From positions 1 through 39,639 of the forward strand of contig JABCPU010000549.1 of NCBI GenBank assembly GCA_016800925.1: a DNA stretch of 39,639 bases. Reading direction: 5' to 3'. Source of the stretch: Suillus spraguei (taxonomy: Eukaryota; Basidiomycota; Agaricomycetes; Boletales; Suillaceae). This document shows, in pieces, positions 20,848-32,239 of the stretch (position 1 is the first letter of the stretch; the number at the start of each line of letters is the position of its first letter). The notes below the pieces were generated by a model, which saw only the letters and a program-made list of their open reading frames with translations, made no database searches and had not been told where the DNA came from. The translations under genes were made by a program, and so were the position numbers.

Positions 20848-23800
20848 ATGCCCACCATAACGACAGCCGGGGCTCTTCTAGCTCTCGGGGCGCCTTCTCC
20901 AAATGAAGGAAACCCTGAGGACGATGACTTGGTGCCTACTTCTGGGGAGCACAGGGAGATCAAGGTCCTCCATCCTCCTTGGTGTTGGCCCAAGTGGAAA
21001 GAACGCACTAGTCTTACTCCAGTTCCCTTCCCAGCAGTAGCAGTAACAGCAGAGACCTCGAGCCCCTGGAAGACTTCTGAGGCAGCTGAGGCAGTCTCAA
21101 CTTTTATGTCTAACTTCTGGGCTCTCTCGGAGGCAGAGCAAGTTAATTATATTAGATGCCTACCTGACAATGACACCAAGGGGCGCGACTTGTGGCTGGG
21201 CTTCTTCAATGCGCATTGGAGACATTGGAAAGTCATTAGCACCGTGGATGCCATTTTGGCAGAGCGTGCTCTGGATCCGTATTCAATCATGAGACGTATG
21301 AGGATCTCGAATGTGAGATTTTATTTACTCCAGCCTATGCCTTTGTCACACCTCACGCTCTTCCATCAGCTGCCAGAACTGGCTACGTCTCAAATAACCT
21401 TGGCCTACCCTAGCCTTGGAGAAACACTTTTTGGCGTGGACGCCTTCACGGAGGATCGTATTGCTCTCAAGGAGCCAGTTCGGCGCTTTCTCGACAACCT
21501 TATGGTACACCGTTGGTCTAGCCATAGGAAATCTATTCAACGAGAAAGGGTGAAACTTGAACCATGCCGTGCCAAAGTTCAACAGGCCTGGAAAGGTGCC
21601 CTTTCTCTGTCCTCCTTTCTCTTATACTTTCTAATGTCTACTGCGGTTGGCCTAGTGCTCGCAGACCTTGTGGAGGCAGGAGAGCGTCCTGATACAGAGC
21701 TCATTAGAACCTGGCTAAAGAGTGTAGAGGGACTCACTAAGATCCTCACTCGCTATGGGGACAAGGAATCCCTCAAGAACCTAACCGAACAGCGTGAAAC
21801 CCTTAGCGACATACTTCAAGTTTTGGGTATAGATCACAAGGGCCAAAACCAGTTGCGTAAGTCAACCCAGCAGCGCGCTCCCTTCCACTTTTTAATATTT
21901 TTCTATAGGTTTACCCAAGCCGCTGAGGGACGCCCTTCGTTTCCTAGCATCAGAGAAAGATATCACTCTGCTGGCAGCCTCGATCCAGGAACAACTTAAG
22001 CTCTGCGACCCTGATGCTGAGACCTCTGATTCTGTACCTGAACTCAACCTTGATGGCGAGGATAGTTGCGATTTTGAATGGTCCGAAGGGGTGGAGGCAT
22101 TCAAGGATATGTCAGAGGACCAACTTTGGACCCTCCTGGGGATTCCAGACCAGTGTTTGCCATTTTTCAACGCTCTTCAAGATCCCTATGGAAACCACGA
22201 TCCATGGACCCAGGACGGAGAGGACTGGTTCAAACATTCTGGAAGGGGAGAGCGCCTGGCTCTCCGCTGGCATCAACTGGTTGGGGTAGCTAAGATGGTC
22301 CAGAACGCTTTTTCTGGAAAGCCTATTTTACTCATGGACGAAGTGGGATTAGGAAAAACCATTCAAGTCACGGCTTTAATTGCCATACTGGCATTTTATC
22401 GTGAGTATTATAGGACTAATGGGCGCTTTCCAGGAAAAATAGGCAAGACCCTCTACTTACCCTTCGAGACTCAAAGCTAACCTACTTCAAAATAGCTGGA
22501 AAGAAGTGGAGGGACAACGCCTTCAACATTCCAGATCTTCCTGTCATTTTGGTCATACCGGCAAATTTAATCAATCAATTTACTTCGGAATTGCATCGAT
22601 ACCTTCGGCGCGGAAGCTTTGATATTCTGCCTTACAAAGGCATGTGGAGTAGCGATCGAGCTTTGTGGTGGAAGGACATTTGGACTATGCCCAAGCTGCC
22701 TGAAGGACGACGGATCCTTATTATCCCTCCTAAAGTAAGCATTGATTTTTGTTTCTAGTTAGCTGGCCTCTGATAGAGGTTTTCTTTGTACCCTAGGCAT
22801 TGGAGTCCGACTTTGAACACGTCTTGGAGTCAAACAACTTCACCCCCACCCAGAGTCCTCGACAGAGGGCTAGCTACCCCACCGAAGCCTCTACCACAGT
22901 GTATGGTCGGCGTTTCTTGCTGGTAGCAGTGGATGAGGCCCAAAACCTCAGAAACATCAAAAGAAGTTATTGGGCCTTATTTGCCCTTCGCGAGAGATCC
23001 GAATCCATCGTTGCCATGACGGCCACCCCGATCACCAATCGACCGATGGTAAGTGAAGCACCTTATTCTCAACGTCCTGCTCTAATTTTAATCTCAATCC
23101 CTGCCCCTTCATTTCTGTAGGACGTCTGGAATCTGGGAAGATGCCTCGGTATAGAAGCCTTCAGTAGCCCTTATGACGGTGAGGCAGAAAAAATGGAGCG
23201 CAACCTCCGCACGTCTGCAGTCAAAGATCGGCTGCGCTTCAAACAAGGGGATAGGGACAAGACCATTATAGCAGCAAACCTCAAGGGCAATACCCAAGTT
23301 CAAATTCCTAGTCTTTACCGAAACCAAATGCTGAAGTGGATCCGCATTATTCGTCAGCGATATGCAGACATTGTGATTCATCGCTCTGTCTGGTCAGTTG
23401 ACAATGTTGGTGTCAGAATCTCCGGCTTGGCTGCGTTCAAGGAGCATTTCATCTTGGTACAGCTATATGACCACGAGGTGGAGAACCTGGAGCTAATCGC
23501 CCAAGAACTAATTGAGAAGGGAGGCGCATCTACAGCGGCAAAGTTTGCCGGTGGCTCGGTACCGTTGTCTATCTTTCTTATGGGATCCTCTGCTGATATA
23601 ATGTCTCAAGAATTTTTATATCCGAGTGCGTAAGGCTTTGTTACATCCTAGCTGCAACCCAGGACGCCTGTGGGCAGACCCCTCCACTTTGGAGGAGTGG
23701 ACGAAGGACCCTTCTCGAAAACTAGATACTCTGGTAGAAATTATCCGATGGCATCTCGAGGTGGATGCCCGAGCTCCGCTAAGAGTTGTGGATGACAAAC

Positions 23801-25790
23801 TCGTACCTTCGGCAAATTCAGCGAATGAGACCAGCCTAACAGGCGGAGCCCCCTGTGACAAAGTTCTAGTGTACTGCGCCTTTCCATCTAGTTACACCCA
23901 AATCATGAAGGTACTTCTGCCACCATCTTCCCCTTATGCTTCGTTCAACGCTGATATACTTAAACTCAGGTTCTCCAACTTCGCGAGATCCAGGCATTGC
24001 AGATCCACGGCAAAATAACCATCCCCGCTAGGACGGAAATCATCACTAAATTTAAAGACAGCGGACGGGATGGGCCTCGGGTATTGATTGTCTCCAATGT
24101 TGGGCTAACTGGCCTAAATTTACCTTGTGCCAGTATATTGATAATTGTTGTGAGTCTCTTCTTGATCTCCCCTGCCTTCAGCTTCTCATTTTTATTCCGG
24201 GCAGGACTGCCTCTGGTCAGCCACAGAGGAAGGCCAGCTGATTGGGCGGATCTATCGCCCCCCACAGCAGAAGACTGTCCATGTTTACCGACTTGTTGCT
24301 GCAGACACACAAGATGTGTTTTTGAATAACCTTTCCTTTGACAAGGCTGCCGTGTTAAACGCCTTTACGGGCGCAACGCCCAGCTTAAGTAAGTTTTCCG
24401 CTTTGGCTAGTGCAAAAAATTGACGAGAAACACTGTGTAGGGGCTATTTTCCAACCCGATGAAGCAGTAGATGACAGGGTCTCCGAGACGGAGGAACTCC
24501 CTTCTAAGGCATCCAAGGCCGTAGCCAAGACCAAAGCCAAGCCTAAGGGTAAGACCAAGAAGACGGCCTCCAGCAAGAAAGTAGATAAAGGTCGGAACGA
24601 GACTGTTGGGAAGTTGGCCATTGCCTCAGCAGTCGGAGAGTTGTCAGTAGAGAAGTTTGCCGTCCCTTCAAGTTCTGCTTCCATAGGCCCAGGGGAGGAT
24701 AGCACAGGCACGAGGTTAGAGGCAGAAGATCAGGTCAGTGCTTTATTCTAGAACGAAATGATTCAAAACTCATGGGAGGTAGACCAAGGCATCAAAAAAG
24801 AAGTCGCACAAAAGCCTAAGTAAGTTTTCCGCTTTGGCTGGTGTAAAAAATTGACGAGAGACACTATTTTCCAACCCGATAAAGCAGTAGATGACAGGGT
24901 TTCAGAGACGGAGGAACTCCCTCCTAAGGCATCCAAGGCCGCAGCCAAGACCAAAGCCAAGCCTAAGGATAAGACCAAGAAGACGGCCTCCAGCAAGAAA
25001 GTAGACAAAGGCCGGAACGAGACTGTTGGGAAGTTGGCGCTTGCCTCAGCAGTCGAAGAGTTGTCAGTAGAGAAGTTTGCCGTCCCTTCAAGTTCTGCTT
25101 CCATAGGCCTAGGGGAGGATACCACAGGCACGAGGTTAGAGGCAGGAGCTCAGGTTAGTGCTTTATCCTAGAACAAAATGAGCCGAAACTCATAGGAGGT
25201 AGACCAAGGCATCAAAAAAGAAGTCGCACAAAAGCCTCCTTCCCACACTGGGAGAGAAGGCGCATGCCTCCCTCTGCCATTCTGAAGACACGCCAAGCGG
25301 AGAAGCTGGGGTTCAGGTGAGGACTTATTCTTCTGTTCTGCCTTCGATAAAACTCAGAAATGAATGCTGACAGGGGCCTGCCGCTCCCTTAACTTCTGCA
25401 CTCCACTCCTGCAAGGTGACGGAAGAGGAGAAAGAAGGGTCTGACTTGGTAGACGAGGGGCCGCTTCTATATTCGCACACTTCACCTTTCAAGCGAGCGG
25501 CAGATTCTAGCCCAGATGTCAGGGTGCCAAAAGTACCCAAGTTGCAACAGGAGGATGACGTTGCTGCATTTCTGGCCAGGATGAGAGACCGGGGAGTGAG
25601 CTTTGGCGACGTTATCAGCCTCCTGGCAGCTCAACCCAGCAAGTGCCTCTCCTTTACTTTACACTTACCTTTGCTGACCCTATGACAGATCCGCCCTCCG
25701 AACATCCAGCCCCAGCCCTATCTTCTTTTGTTCCAGGGTGGAGCAGGGCTGCACTGGTGGCCCCTACTCCCTTGAAACCTAAGTGAAGTT
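20848..25790 (+). CDS. SNF2-type DEAD/DEAH-like helicase, multi-exon
   Basis: Core exons: 20848-21856, 21909-22442, 22496-22734, 22797-23048, 23121-23558, 23611-23910, 23970-24149, 24205-24388 and 24441-24733, joined without stops. The first ~335 residues have no recognised domain. Helicase motifs: LRWHQLVGVAKM (Q-like), Walker A DEVGLGKT (K486), Walker B as DEAQN (D640), MTATPITNRP (motif III), VGLTGLNLP (motif V) and QLIGRIYRPPQQKTVHVYRLVA (motif VI). This order is typical of SNF2/Rad54 ATPases, which translocate on duplex DNA. FRKALLHP-like wording between lobes (VRKALLHPSCNPG) fits a subfamily common in mushrooms. Intron 22443-22495 uses a GC donor (GCAAGA...TAG) with a CTAAC branch. Two in-frame stretches in exon 1 (21315-21371, 21595-21654) could be extra introns. 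The Lys-rich tail contains a duplicated exon and ends near 25.79 kb with uncertain exons; its last clear block is FLARMRDRGVSFGDVISLL. Confidence 0.85.
24389..25240 (+). repeat. Tandem duplication of an intron-exon unit in the SNF2-type gene
   Basis: Copy 1 (24389-24820) and copy 2 (24821-25240) are about 95% identical over intron, Lys-rich exon (KASKAAAKTKAKPKDKTKK) and following segment, with a shift of 420-431 bp. Copy 2 lacks 11 bp (GTGTAGGGGCT) that in copy 1 contain the 3' splice site. Confidence 0.9.
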
Positions 25791-25909
25791 ATATGGGAGT
25801 CTGTTTACAGCCTTTTGCAGTACCTGAAACAAGTAGAACCATAGCGGTGTTAGTTTTATCTCAGTATGCGCGACCCCCGTTGGGCGGCAGGATAGTGTCA
25901 ATCCCGTAG

Positions 25910-25915
25910 AATAAA
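25910..25915 (+). terminator. Candidate polyadenylation signal AATAAA
   Basis: AATAAA lies about 120 nt after the apparent stop of the SNF2-type gene, in a stretch without other genes. It is a plausible 3' end signal, though fungal polyadenylation signals are loose. Confidence 0.4.
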
Positions 25916-26202
25916 CTTGCGTACAAGTCAACAAGATGCATATGTATTACTCAGAAGATTACACACGATTATCAATTCATTGACGTCCTGATTCTTGGGA
26001 CCAGCTGGTGTGGTTCCCACACGCTCAAACACAAGCTGGACCTTGACGACAGATAACAGCCTGCTTCGATGCCTCACGTGCCCTTTTAGTCTCCACGCCC
26101 ATTCCCAACACAATCTCATCACGGACGGATCATAGTCTGCATCCGGGTTTAGATCTTTAGAAGAAGACCCACTCTCCTGCTGAGAGTTGGCTGCTTGCGG
26201 TC

Positions 26203-26290
26203 TTGGAACTAAGAGACGTTGGCTACAAGCCTATCTGCTTCGGATTACGGAGCAAAGGGTTGTACTTGACGAATGTCGGAGTGTTCTGCA
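26203..26290 (-). repeat. Inverted single copy of the 9.3-9.8 kb hairpin repeat
   Basis: The reverse complement contains ACTCCGACATTCGTCAAGTA, CCTTTGCTCCGTAAT and CGAAGCAGATAGGCTTGTAG. It matches the unit at 9545-9625 (including AGCAGATAGGCTTGT and CCAACG) and the CCGACCTTCGTCAAGTA part of the other units. The neighbouring 25.9-27.0 kb has no convincing gene. Confidence 0.8.
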
Positions 26291-27084
26291 ACCAACCTTG
26301 ACTCCTGTACCTGTCCGCATTTGCGGCCCAGTACGCGTTTATGTTCATTCAACTGCCAGACACACACGAGCGAGTATTTGTCGTAACGGAGGATGTGGAA
26401 GTGAGTGCGTCTCCCTTGTCACTTCTGATGCTCATGGTGATTTAGCGGTTATGAGAGCTCGCCCACGTTATGGCCCGAGAAAATATGATCAGGGCGCGCT
26501 AAGGGCTTGGCAGCATCCGCCATCCGGCAGTCGGGCAGAGTAGGCGTTACTTATTAGGCTTACTCGTAAAAACAAGGAGAGCGGAGCTCAGGAGTTTGTT
26601 GGAGGAGCTGAATGAGGTGGAGTACGTACTTTCCTTGAGGAATATAGATTAGTGGGCGGTCGGCGAAGGATATTTAGAAGGACACTAGGGTTGGGCGGTA
26701 TCACATAAATCCCCACTTACAAGATAGTTAGATATACTCACAAGTACCAGTCGAGAGATTTCATTATTGCAGACTTCGCTCCTTGTTATTTCTTGTACCT
26801 TCAATGTTTCCATTCGACTCTCTTCGTATCCGTCACTGATAAATGTACCAATACCATAACAATCAATTTTCCTTGTGTCCGTAATTGATCATGATATGAG
26901 TGAGACTAAAAAAATGTATACACTTGCACATGTGACGTCGCTCATCGTCATTAGATCGGATTTAGGTACGCCCAAGGACGTACTACTGCTACGGTCTAGA
27001 ATTGACCGATACAATCACACTACCAGTACTTTCAGGACGCACAATTTTCATATATTTGAGTACGTAGAATGACATCGTCTTTCA
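26291..27084. other. Spacer, nothing recognised
   Basis: The open frames at 26187-26543 and 26875-27072 show no motif, intron pattern or family resemblance. Confidence 0.35.
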
Positions 27085-27330
27085 ACTCCCAAGTAAAGCT
27101 TCCCCATTTCATCGCATACGTCCGTCTGAACACCTTCGTCTTCTAACTCTAAAACTACTTTCTACAACAACTTTCTGGACGTATCACGTCTTTCAGGACC
27201 TACAACAACTTTCGGCACCTACTTTCAGGACCACTACTTTCAGTACCTACAACAAGTTTCTGGACCCACCATGTCTTTTAGATAATCTTCGCTGATCTGG
27301 TCCAACTGCCACTTCTACGCTTATTTTTAT
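27085..27330. repeat. Short copy of the CTTTCAGGAC minisatellite block
   Basis: Begins with AACTCCCAAGTAAAGCTTCC, which recurs at 29387, then about ten units of CTTTCNGGACCTACNAC type. It ends with ATCTTC..GATCTG and a CTTATTTTTAT-like string that corresponds to the end of the longer copy near 30145-30200. The two loci are direct repeats differing mainly in unit number. Confidence 0.75.
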
Positions 27331-27504
27331 ACATTTCAATAACACCGCCAACACCCATACATAACAAGAAATGAATTCTGCTTTCAAATCTCAAGTTTAT
27401 TTTCCGAGTGATTAATTTTTCTCATCTTCTTTATTCTCCTTGCGTTGTACGATTTACTAACTTAGATAAGGCCAAAAAAAAACTCAGGCGTTTTCACAAT
27501 GTAC

Positions 27505-27605
27505 AAAGCTGTTGAGTACGTACGATGACTTTGAGTATGTACGTTGAACACCATTCAGTGTGTATAACGACTTTGAGTTTGTACAACACCATAACTTTGA
27601 GGACA
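27505..27605. repeat. GACTTTGAGTAYGTAC minisatellite
   Basis: About four copies of GACTTTGAGTATGTACGTTG-like units. Same family as 19185-19410 (opposite strand) and 37425-37600. Confidence 0.75.
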
Positions 27606-27995
27606 TTACCACGACTACTACTATAATTGGACTTTAACGCACTCAACTTATGCTCTATTAGTATATTAACTCCTATAACTTGAATATACTAATCGTCCAT
27701 ATCATTGTCACTACAACCGCACTCTGTGGACTTTAACAGTGGACAATGTAATGCGTGCACTTTCCTAATACGTATGTCCGATTTAAAATCCCGACAAATG
27801 TGGCATCGTTTGACCGACCAACCTCCTCCTACAACACACTCTAACTACATTCTCACATATCATACCCTACCACCCTTAACATCGTCTTAACAAGGAAAAT
27901 CCTTGTTGAAATACAATGCAACAGCCCGATAAACCAGCCAAAAAGCCCAGGCTAAACCACCCCGATCTGGCCGCCTCAGACCTAACCCCCAGTAA
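27606..27995 (+). pseudogene. Truncated inverted copy of the KOW-like gene's 5' end
   Basis: The plus strand repeats, at roughly 80% identity, the minus-strand sequence from about 19220 down to 18845: the upstream region, then an ATG at 27915 opening MQQPDKPAKKPRLNHPDLA and continuing ASDLTP. Similarity breaks after about 25 codons and a stop follows. The copy carries only promoter and N-terminus, so it is a 5' gene fragment. Confidence 0.75.
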
Positions 27996-28746
27996 TCACA
28001 CGTACTAATCGCACCAGAAGTAACGCATAATTACATTACATCTTGGATAGCTAGATTATGATAGGCAATAGACCCTAACTAACCTTAACCCTAGTCCAAA
28101 GGGTGATTATGGACGGATAAACTTGTCAGAAGAAGGCAGAGGTATGCATGGTATCATGCTCGTTTCAAGGTCAGCATCGATTACTGCATGATGGTCAATA
28201 CCTCGTGCTATGACTCGGATCATCTTTTCCGAATTGCATCAGACGGTGAGAAATTTGATTGATAGGGGCACCATTAGCTAAGCATATTCCAGGGTCCAGC
28301 GTCCTTCCAGCCCTTGTACCCTTTAATAATTGTTGTCTTGCGAATACCATGTCGACACTACCCTCAAATTCTACACCTATTACTTTCCACACAAATTGCG
28401 CCTCGCACAAAAACCGGTCAATAACGACCTCAAGTTCGAGATTGGGACAAGTTGAAAGCGAACTTGAACCGGCGGCAGAGGGCAGTTTTACAGCTCGAAC
28501 CAGGGACATCTTCAAAACTAATTCACTGAGAGCACAACACACGACTGTGCTTGCTCCTACGAGCACATCTCGTCAGCTGAGGGATCTGCTAGATAGCTTC
28601 AGTCATTTTAATTTTTGCCCAGGGCAAATTTGGGATTTCAGCATCGGGTACGTATTCATTGATCTGAACACATGAAATAAACTGATACTACGTCATCTTG
28701 AAGGTGAACGTGTAATCAAAACAATACTCATTTTCATTGGGAAGCT
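27996..28746. other. Spacer with an unassigned open frame
   Basis: An open frame ends at 28675 (ATG at 28348, MSTLPSNSTPITFH) and runs 109 residues. It is Ser/Thr-rich with RQLRDLLDSFSHFNFCPGQIW near its end. No family is recognised, and an in-frame splice to the next ORF could not be built. Confidence 0.25.
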
Positions 28747-29109
28747 ATGTCTGAAACAGCCCACCGCCGCTACATGGCGTGGTATACAGAGAACCATTTG
28801 GCTGAGCTCGCAAAGCACGACGCCTACGCTGCGCATATCTATTCACAGGAAATTCCGGTTTTTCACATGACCCTTCGACCTCGTGTCAAGCTTGGAAGTA
28901 GGATTCCTGGTCGCACTTCTTTGACTCGTGATCGCGCACAGAAGGATTCCGGGTCAAAATCAATCGAGAGCGCAGATGAGAGCCCAGCTCTCCATATGTC
29001 CCTTCGACCACGCACCAAGCCTAACCGTGGACGTGGGACTAGGGGGCGTGGTGGGACTACTAGGGGGCATGCTGCTCTGACTCGTGGTGGTGCGTCGCGC
29101 CATCACTGA
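28747..29109 (+). CDS. Small protein with an Arg-Gly-rich tail, unknown
   Basis: The ATG at 28747 opens 120 residues, MSETAHRRYMAWYTENHLA. Two similar blocks, FHMTLRPRVKLGSR and LHMSLRPRTKPNRG, suggest an internal duplication. The C-terminus is an RG/RGG-rich stretch (RGRGTRGRGG) of the kind that binds RNA or is Arg-methylated in other proteins. It may be the last exon of a larger gene or a fragment. No family recognised. Confidence 0.4.
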   Translation: MSETAHRRYMAWYTENHLAELAKHDAYAAHIYSQEIPVFHMTLRPRVKLGSRIPGRTSLTRDRAQKDSGSKSIESADESPALHMSLRPRTKPNRGRGTRGRGGTTRGHAALTRGGASRHH

Positions 29110-29386
29110 ATGATGTTCTTCTAATTATGTTACCACCACTATCCTCGATGACTTACGCCTGATCATATTCCAAATGTGTACTAATAATCTGTTTCGCATA
29201 TTTATTTTACGTAGTAATGAGAACACGTTATTTTGGCATATACTCAGGCACCACTTAAATTTGAGTCCACTCAGCCTACGACAAGACACTCTGATCCGTT
29301 TTACGGTCACAAGCAGGTTTACCGTTTATCCGCGCGGTTCATTACCCATCTTTTTGCTTGTCCAGAGTACCCCCCTTCATCATCTA

Positions 29387-30200
29387 ACTCCCAAGTAAAG
29401 CTTCCCCATTTCATTGCTTATGCCCTTCACCGCACCAAATTCCATACTTCGGTAACCTTTGCTGCCCTCGTTCTCCTCCAGCGACTCAAAGAGCGCTTTA
29501 CGGACCCAATACAACTTTCGGGGCAACTTTCAGTACTATTACAACTTTCGGTACTAACCACAACTTTCGGGACTCACTACATCTTTCTGGACCGACTAGT
29601 ACTTTCAGTACTACAACTTTCAGGACTCACTGCGTACTTTCAGGGCGACTTTCAGTACTATTACAACTTTCGGTACTTACTATAACTTTCGGGACTTACT
29701 GCGTTTCTGGACCAATACAACTTTCAGTACTACTACAACTTTCGGTACTTACTACAACTTTCGGTACTTACTACAGCTTTCAGTACTTACTACAACTTTC
29801 AGGGCGACTTTCAGTACTATTACAACTTTCGGTACTTACTACAACTTTCAGTACCTACTACATCTTTCTGGACCCAATACAACTTTCAGGGCGACTTTCA
29901 GTACTACTACAACTTTCAGGGCGACTTTCAGTACTATTACAACTTTCGGTACTTACTACAACTTTCAGTACTTACTACATATTTCTGGACCCAATACAAC
30001 TTTCAGGGCGACTTTCAGTACTATTACAACTTTCGGTACTTACTACAACTTTCGGGACTCACTGCGTCTTTCTGGACCTACTACAACTTTCAGGACGACT
30101 TTCAGGATTATTACAACTTTCAGTACTTGCTACGGCTATCAGAGAATCTTCGGACCGTGATCTGATTGAACTATTACTCTTACGCCCGTTTTTATTTATT
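29387..30200. repeat. Long CTTTCAG/CTTTCGG minisatellite block
   Basis: After the AACTCCCAAGTAAAGCTTCC start and a less repetitive lead-in to about 29500, some 40 units of 12-20 bp follow, variants of TACAACTTTCAGTACTATTA, ACTTTCGGTACTTAC and CTTTCAGGGCGA. They are arranged in higher-order runs that repeat near 29780-29830, 29880-29970 and 30000-30060. The ORF at 29233-29685 translates the repeat. Confidence 0.85.
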
Positions 30201-30837
30201 CACTATTGAATAAACTATGAAAAGACATGGGCTAACGTGTATGCAGTCACTAGTTGCATTTTATTAGGGAATCAGCTGAAGATAATAGTATAGTGGTATA
30301 CATGGTAGCACAAGATCATCAATAATTAATCAATATGTAGTCGTACGCTGCGAAAGGCGACAGAGTATAGAGATTTGATTTCGTTCCCTTTACCGCTTTC
30401 GGTCTATCGATATGAAGATAGCTGTACTACTAGTATCTGTCTAACTCCGATACATAGTATATATCAATTAACCGAAAGGTTCAACGTCAACTCCGACGCC
30501 CAACTACTTCATGTTTCACGCGCACATAGTACTTAATGCCAACTCCAAACACTCGTTTGCCGCGATGCTAAGACCTTTTCCTCATAATTCGAGGGAGATG
30601 TCCGTCGCCAATTTGAAAAAAAAAACTACAACTTCAAACCCCTACGTGGGGTCTACTCACATCTACACGACTTCAAGTTTCCCGTACCAACATTCCAGCG
30701 CCAAGATAAATCATTAAACTCTTTGATTACTAACACACGATATTCCCCTGTATTCACGACCCTACTTGCGTCGTCCTCTTTCTCTCGTCTATCTTTCTCG
30801 TCTTCCACTCGTTGCTCCAACCGTCCCTACTGTTAAT
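30201..30837. other. Spacer upstream of the PIF1-like gene
   Basis: AT-rich, with a poly-A run at 30617-30625. The open frame at 30511-30717 shows no family. Nothing else seen. Confidence 0.35.
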
Positions 30838-31323
30838 ATGCCTCCTAACGCCCCCCACGATCTTCTCACTACCCACTCGTTAAACGTAATGTTTTCGGCC
30901 GTTAAAGAAGGAGATGTAGACCTCTCGATGCTAAATACCGAACAATTCAAAGCCGTCAAGTTGGCCCAGGAACTTGACAGCTTTTTTCTCACTGGTGATC
31001 CAGGTAGGCATGAACTTCGATCTCGACCGTCGCCTAACGATTACTAGGAACAGGAAAGATCTTCACTCTGTCCAAGATCATCGAGGTCCTTCAAAGCCAG
31101 ATTAAACAGTGCCAGATAGGCGTCCCAGCGAGCACAGGAGCTGCTGCAAATTGCCTTCATGGTGAGTCCTCCTATTCGAGCATACTGCTTTCTTACATCT
31201 TCAGGTCAAACAATCCATTCTTTGGCTGGTCTAACCGGTTCAGAGACGTGTGTAGAACGCGCTCTGCAGAAGGTTAGGGATAACACTGCTGCCTCTACAT
31301 CAGGAAATTCGCACATTCCTTAA
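30838..31323 (+). pseudogene. PIF1-like helicase, N-terminal half
   Basis: Exons 30838-31003, 31048-31162 and 31205-31323 with 44- and 42-nt GT-AG introns. Features: LNTEQFKAVKLAQEL, then Walker A as GDPGTGKI, PASTGAAANCLHGQTIHSLAG (the ASTGIAA...LHSFAG block of PIF1 helicases) and CVERALQKVRDN. It stops at TAA 31321-31323. Known: PIF1 helicases are 5'-3' DNA helicases; stand-alone and Helitron-linked copies are common in mushrooms. The Walker A Ser/Thr is Ile here (ATC), which one C-to-T change from ACC would give. Walker B and the following GDFFQLPPV block are missing between here and 33.36 kb. The start ATG is the first one close before the conserved part. Confidence 0.8.
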
Positions 31324-31880
31324 CGTGCCCTTATGCGGACTTATTTACACTTAACTGCCTTGGTGAAATTGAATCTACTTGTCCAAAATTTCAACGTGAA
31401 TGAATTCAGAAAAAAAAAGTTGAGATATATTAATATACATGTTTTATTGTATTTCGCACTCAAAAAATATAAGATATGCCAGGTGAATGATGTGAGAGAG
31501 AGCAAACAAGTTTTGAGATAAGTGAGTTAAGCTGATTAAGCATGTCAAGGAATGTGTGAATTTCCTGATGTACGCGCTGGTTGGAATGTAAAGCATTGAT
31601 TCTGGACGAAGGTAAACTTCGCCCGATACTCTTCGAAACGTCGTACTAAGCAAGTCATAGTATCGATGATAAGTCTTTTATTTTTTGCCCAACTGGACTA
31701 TATCGCACGAAAATTGCGCAAGTGCGAACTCCCCTTTGGCGGAACATGTGTATGTAACTTAACCCGCCCCACTCAATTCTCTAACGAAGTTCACAGCTCA
31801 TAACTTCGGGAGATTTTCTGCAACTGCCACCAATATGTAAGCACGCTGGCTTACCTGAGTTCCCATAATCAGTACATATA
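31324..31880. other. Inserted sequence of unknown origin
   Basis: Separates the PIF1 N-terminal half from the foldback element. AT-rich up to about 31680; no gene or repeat recognised. The TA at 31879-31880 is one of the two target dinucleotides of the element. Confidence 0.4.
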
Positions 31881-32239
31881 CAGTGGCTCAAAAAACTGTC
31901 CGCATGTTTTGACATTTTCACTATCTATGATATTGTGTGAGAATGAACAAATTCCTCAAGGACATACTTATACCACATTGTAGTATGGCTTCAGGGCTTT
32001 TATTTGAGCCCTACACCGTGGGAATCGGCGGAGATATGGTGGAGATATAAGGCTTATAAAATGATGACTCATGTGGACAGTTTTTTGAGTGTATATTAAA
32101 ACTATATAAATCATTATTTATGACACCATAAAAATCATGCCACTATTATATAAATTATAAAGTGGTGTCATTATGTTATTTTATGACTATATCTAACTAT
32201 ATAAACCAGAATATCTCATGTATCATAGTCATAATCACC

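Noticed and set aside
28259..29109. One spliced gene from the two open frames at 28.3-28.7 and 28.75-29.1 kb
   Set aside because: A TGA precedes the second frame immediately after the only acceptor candidate, so no in-frame junction could be made.
29233..29685. 150-codon open frame
   Set aside because: Mostly a translation of the CTTTCAG minisatellite.
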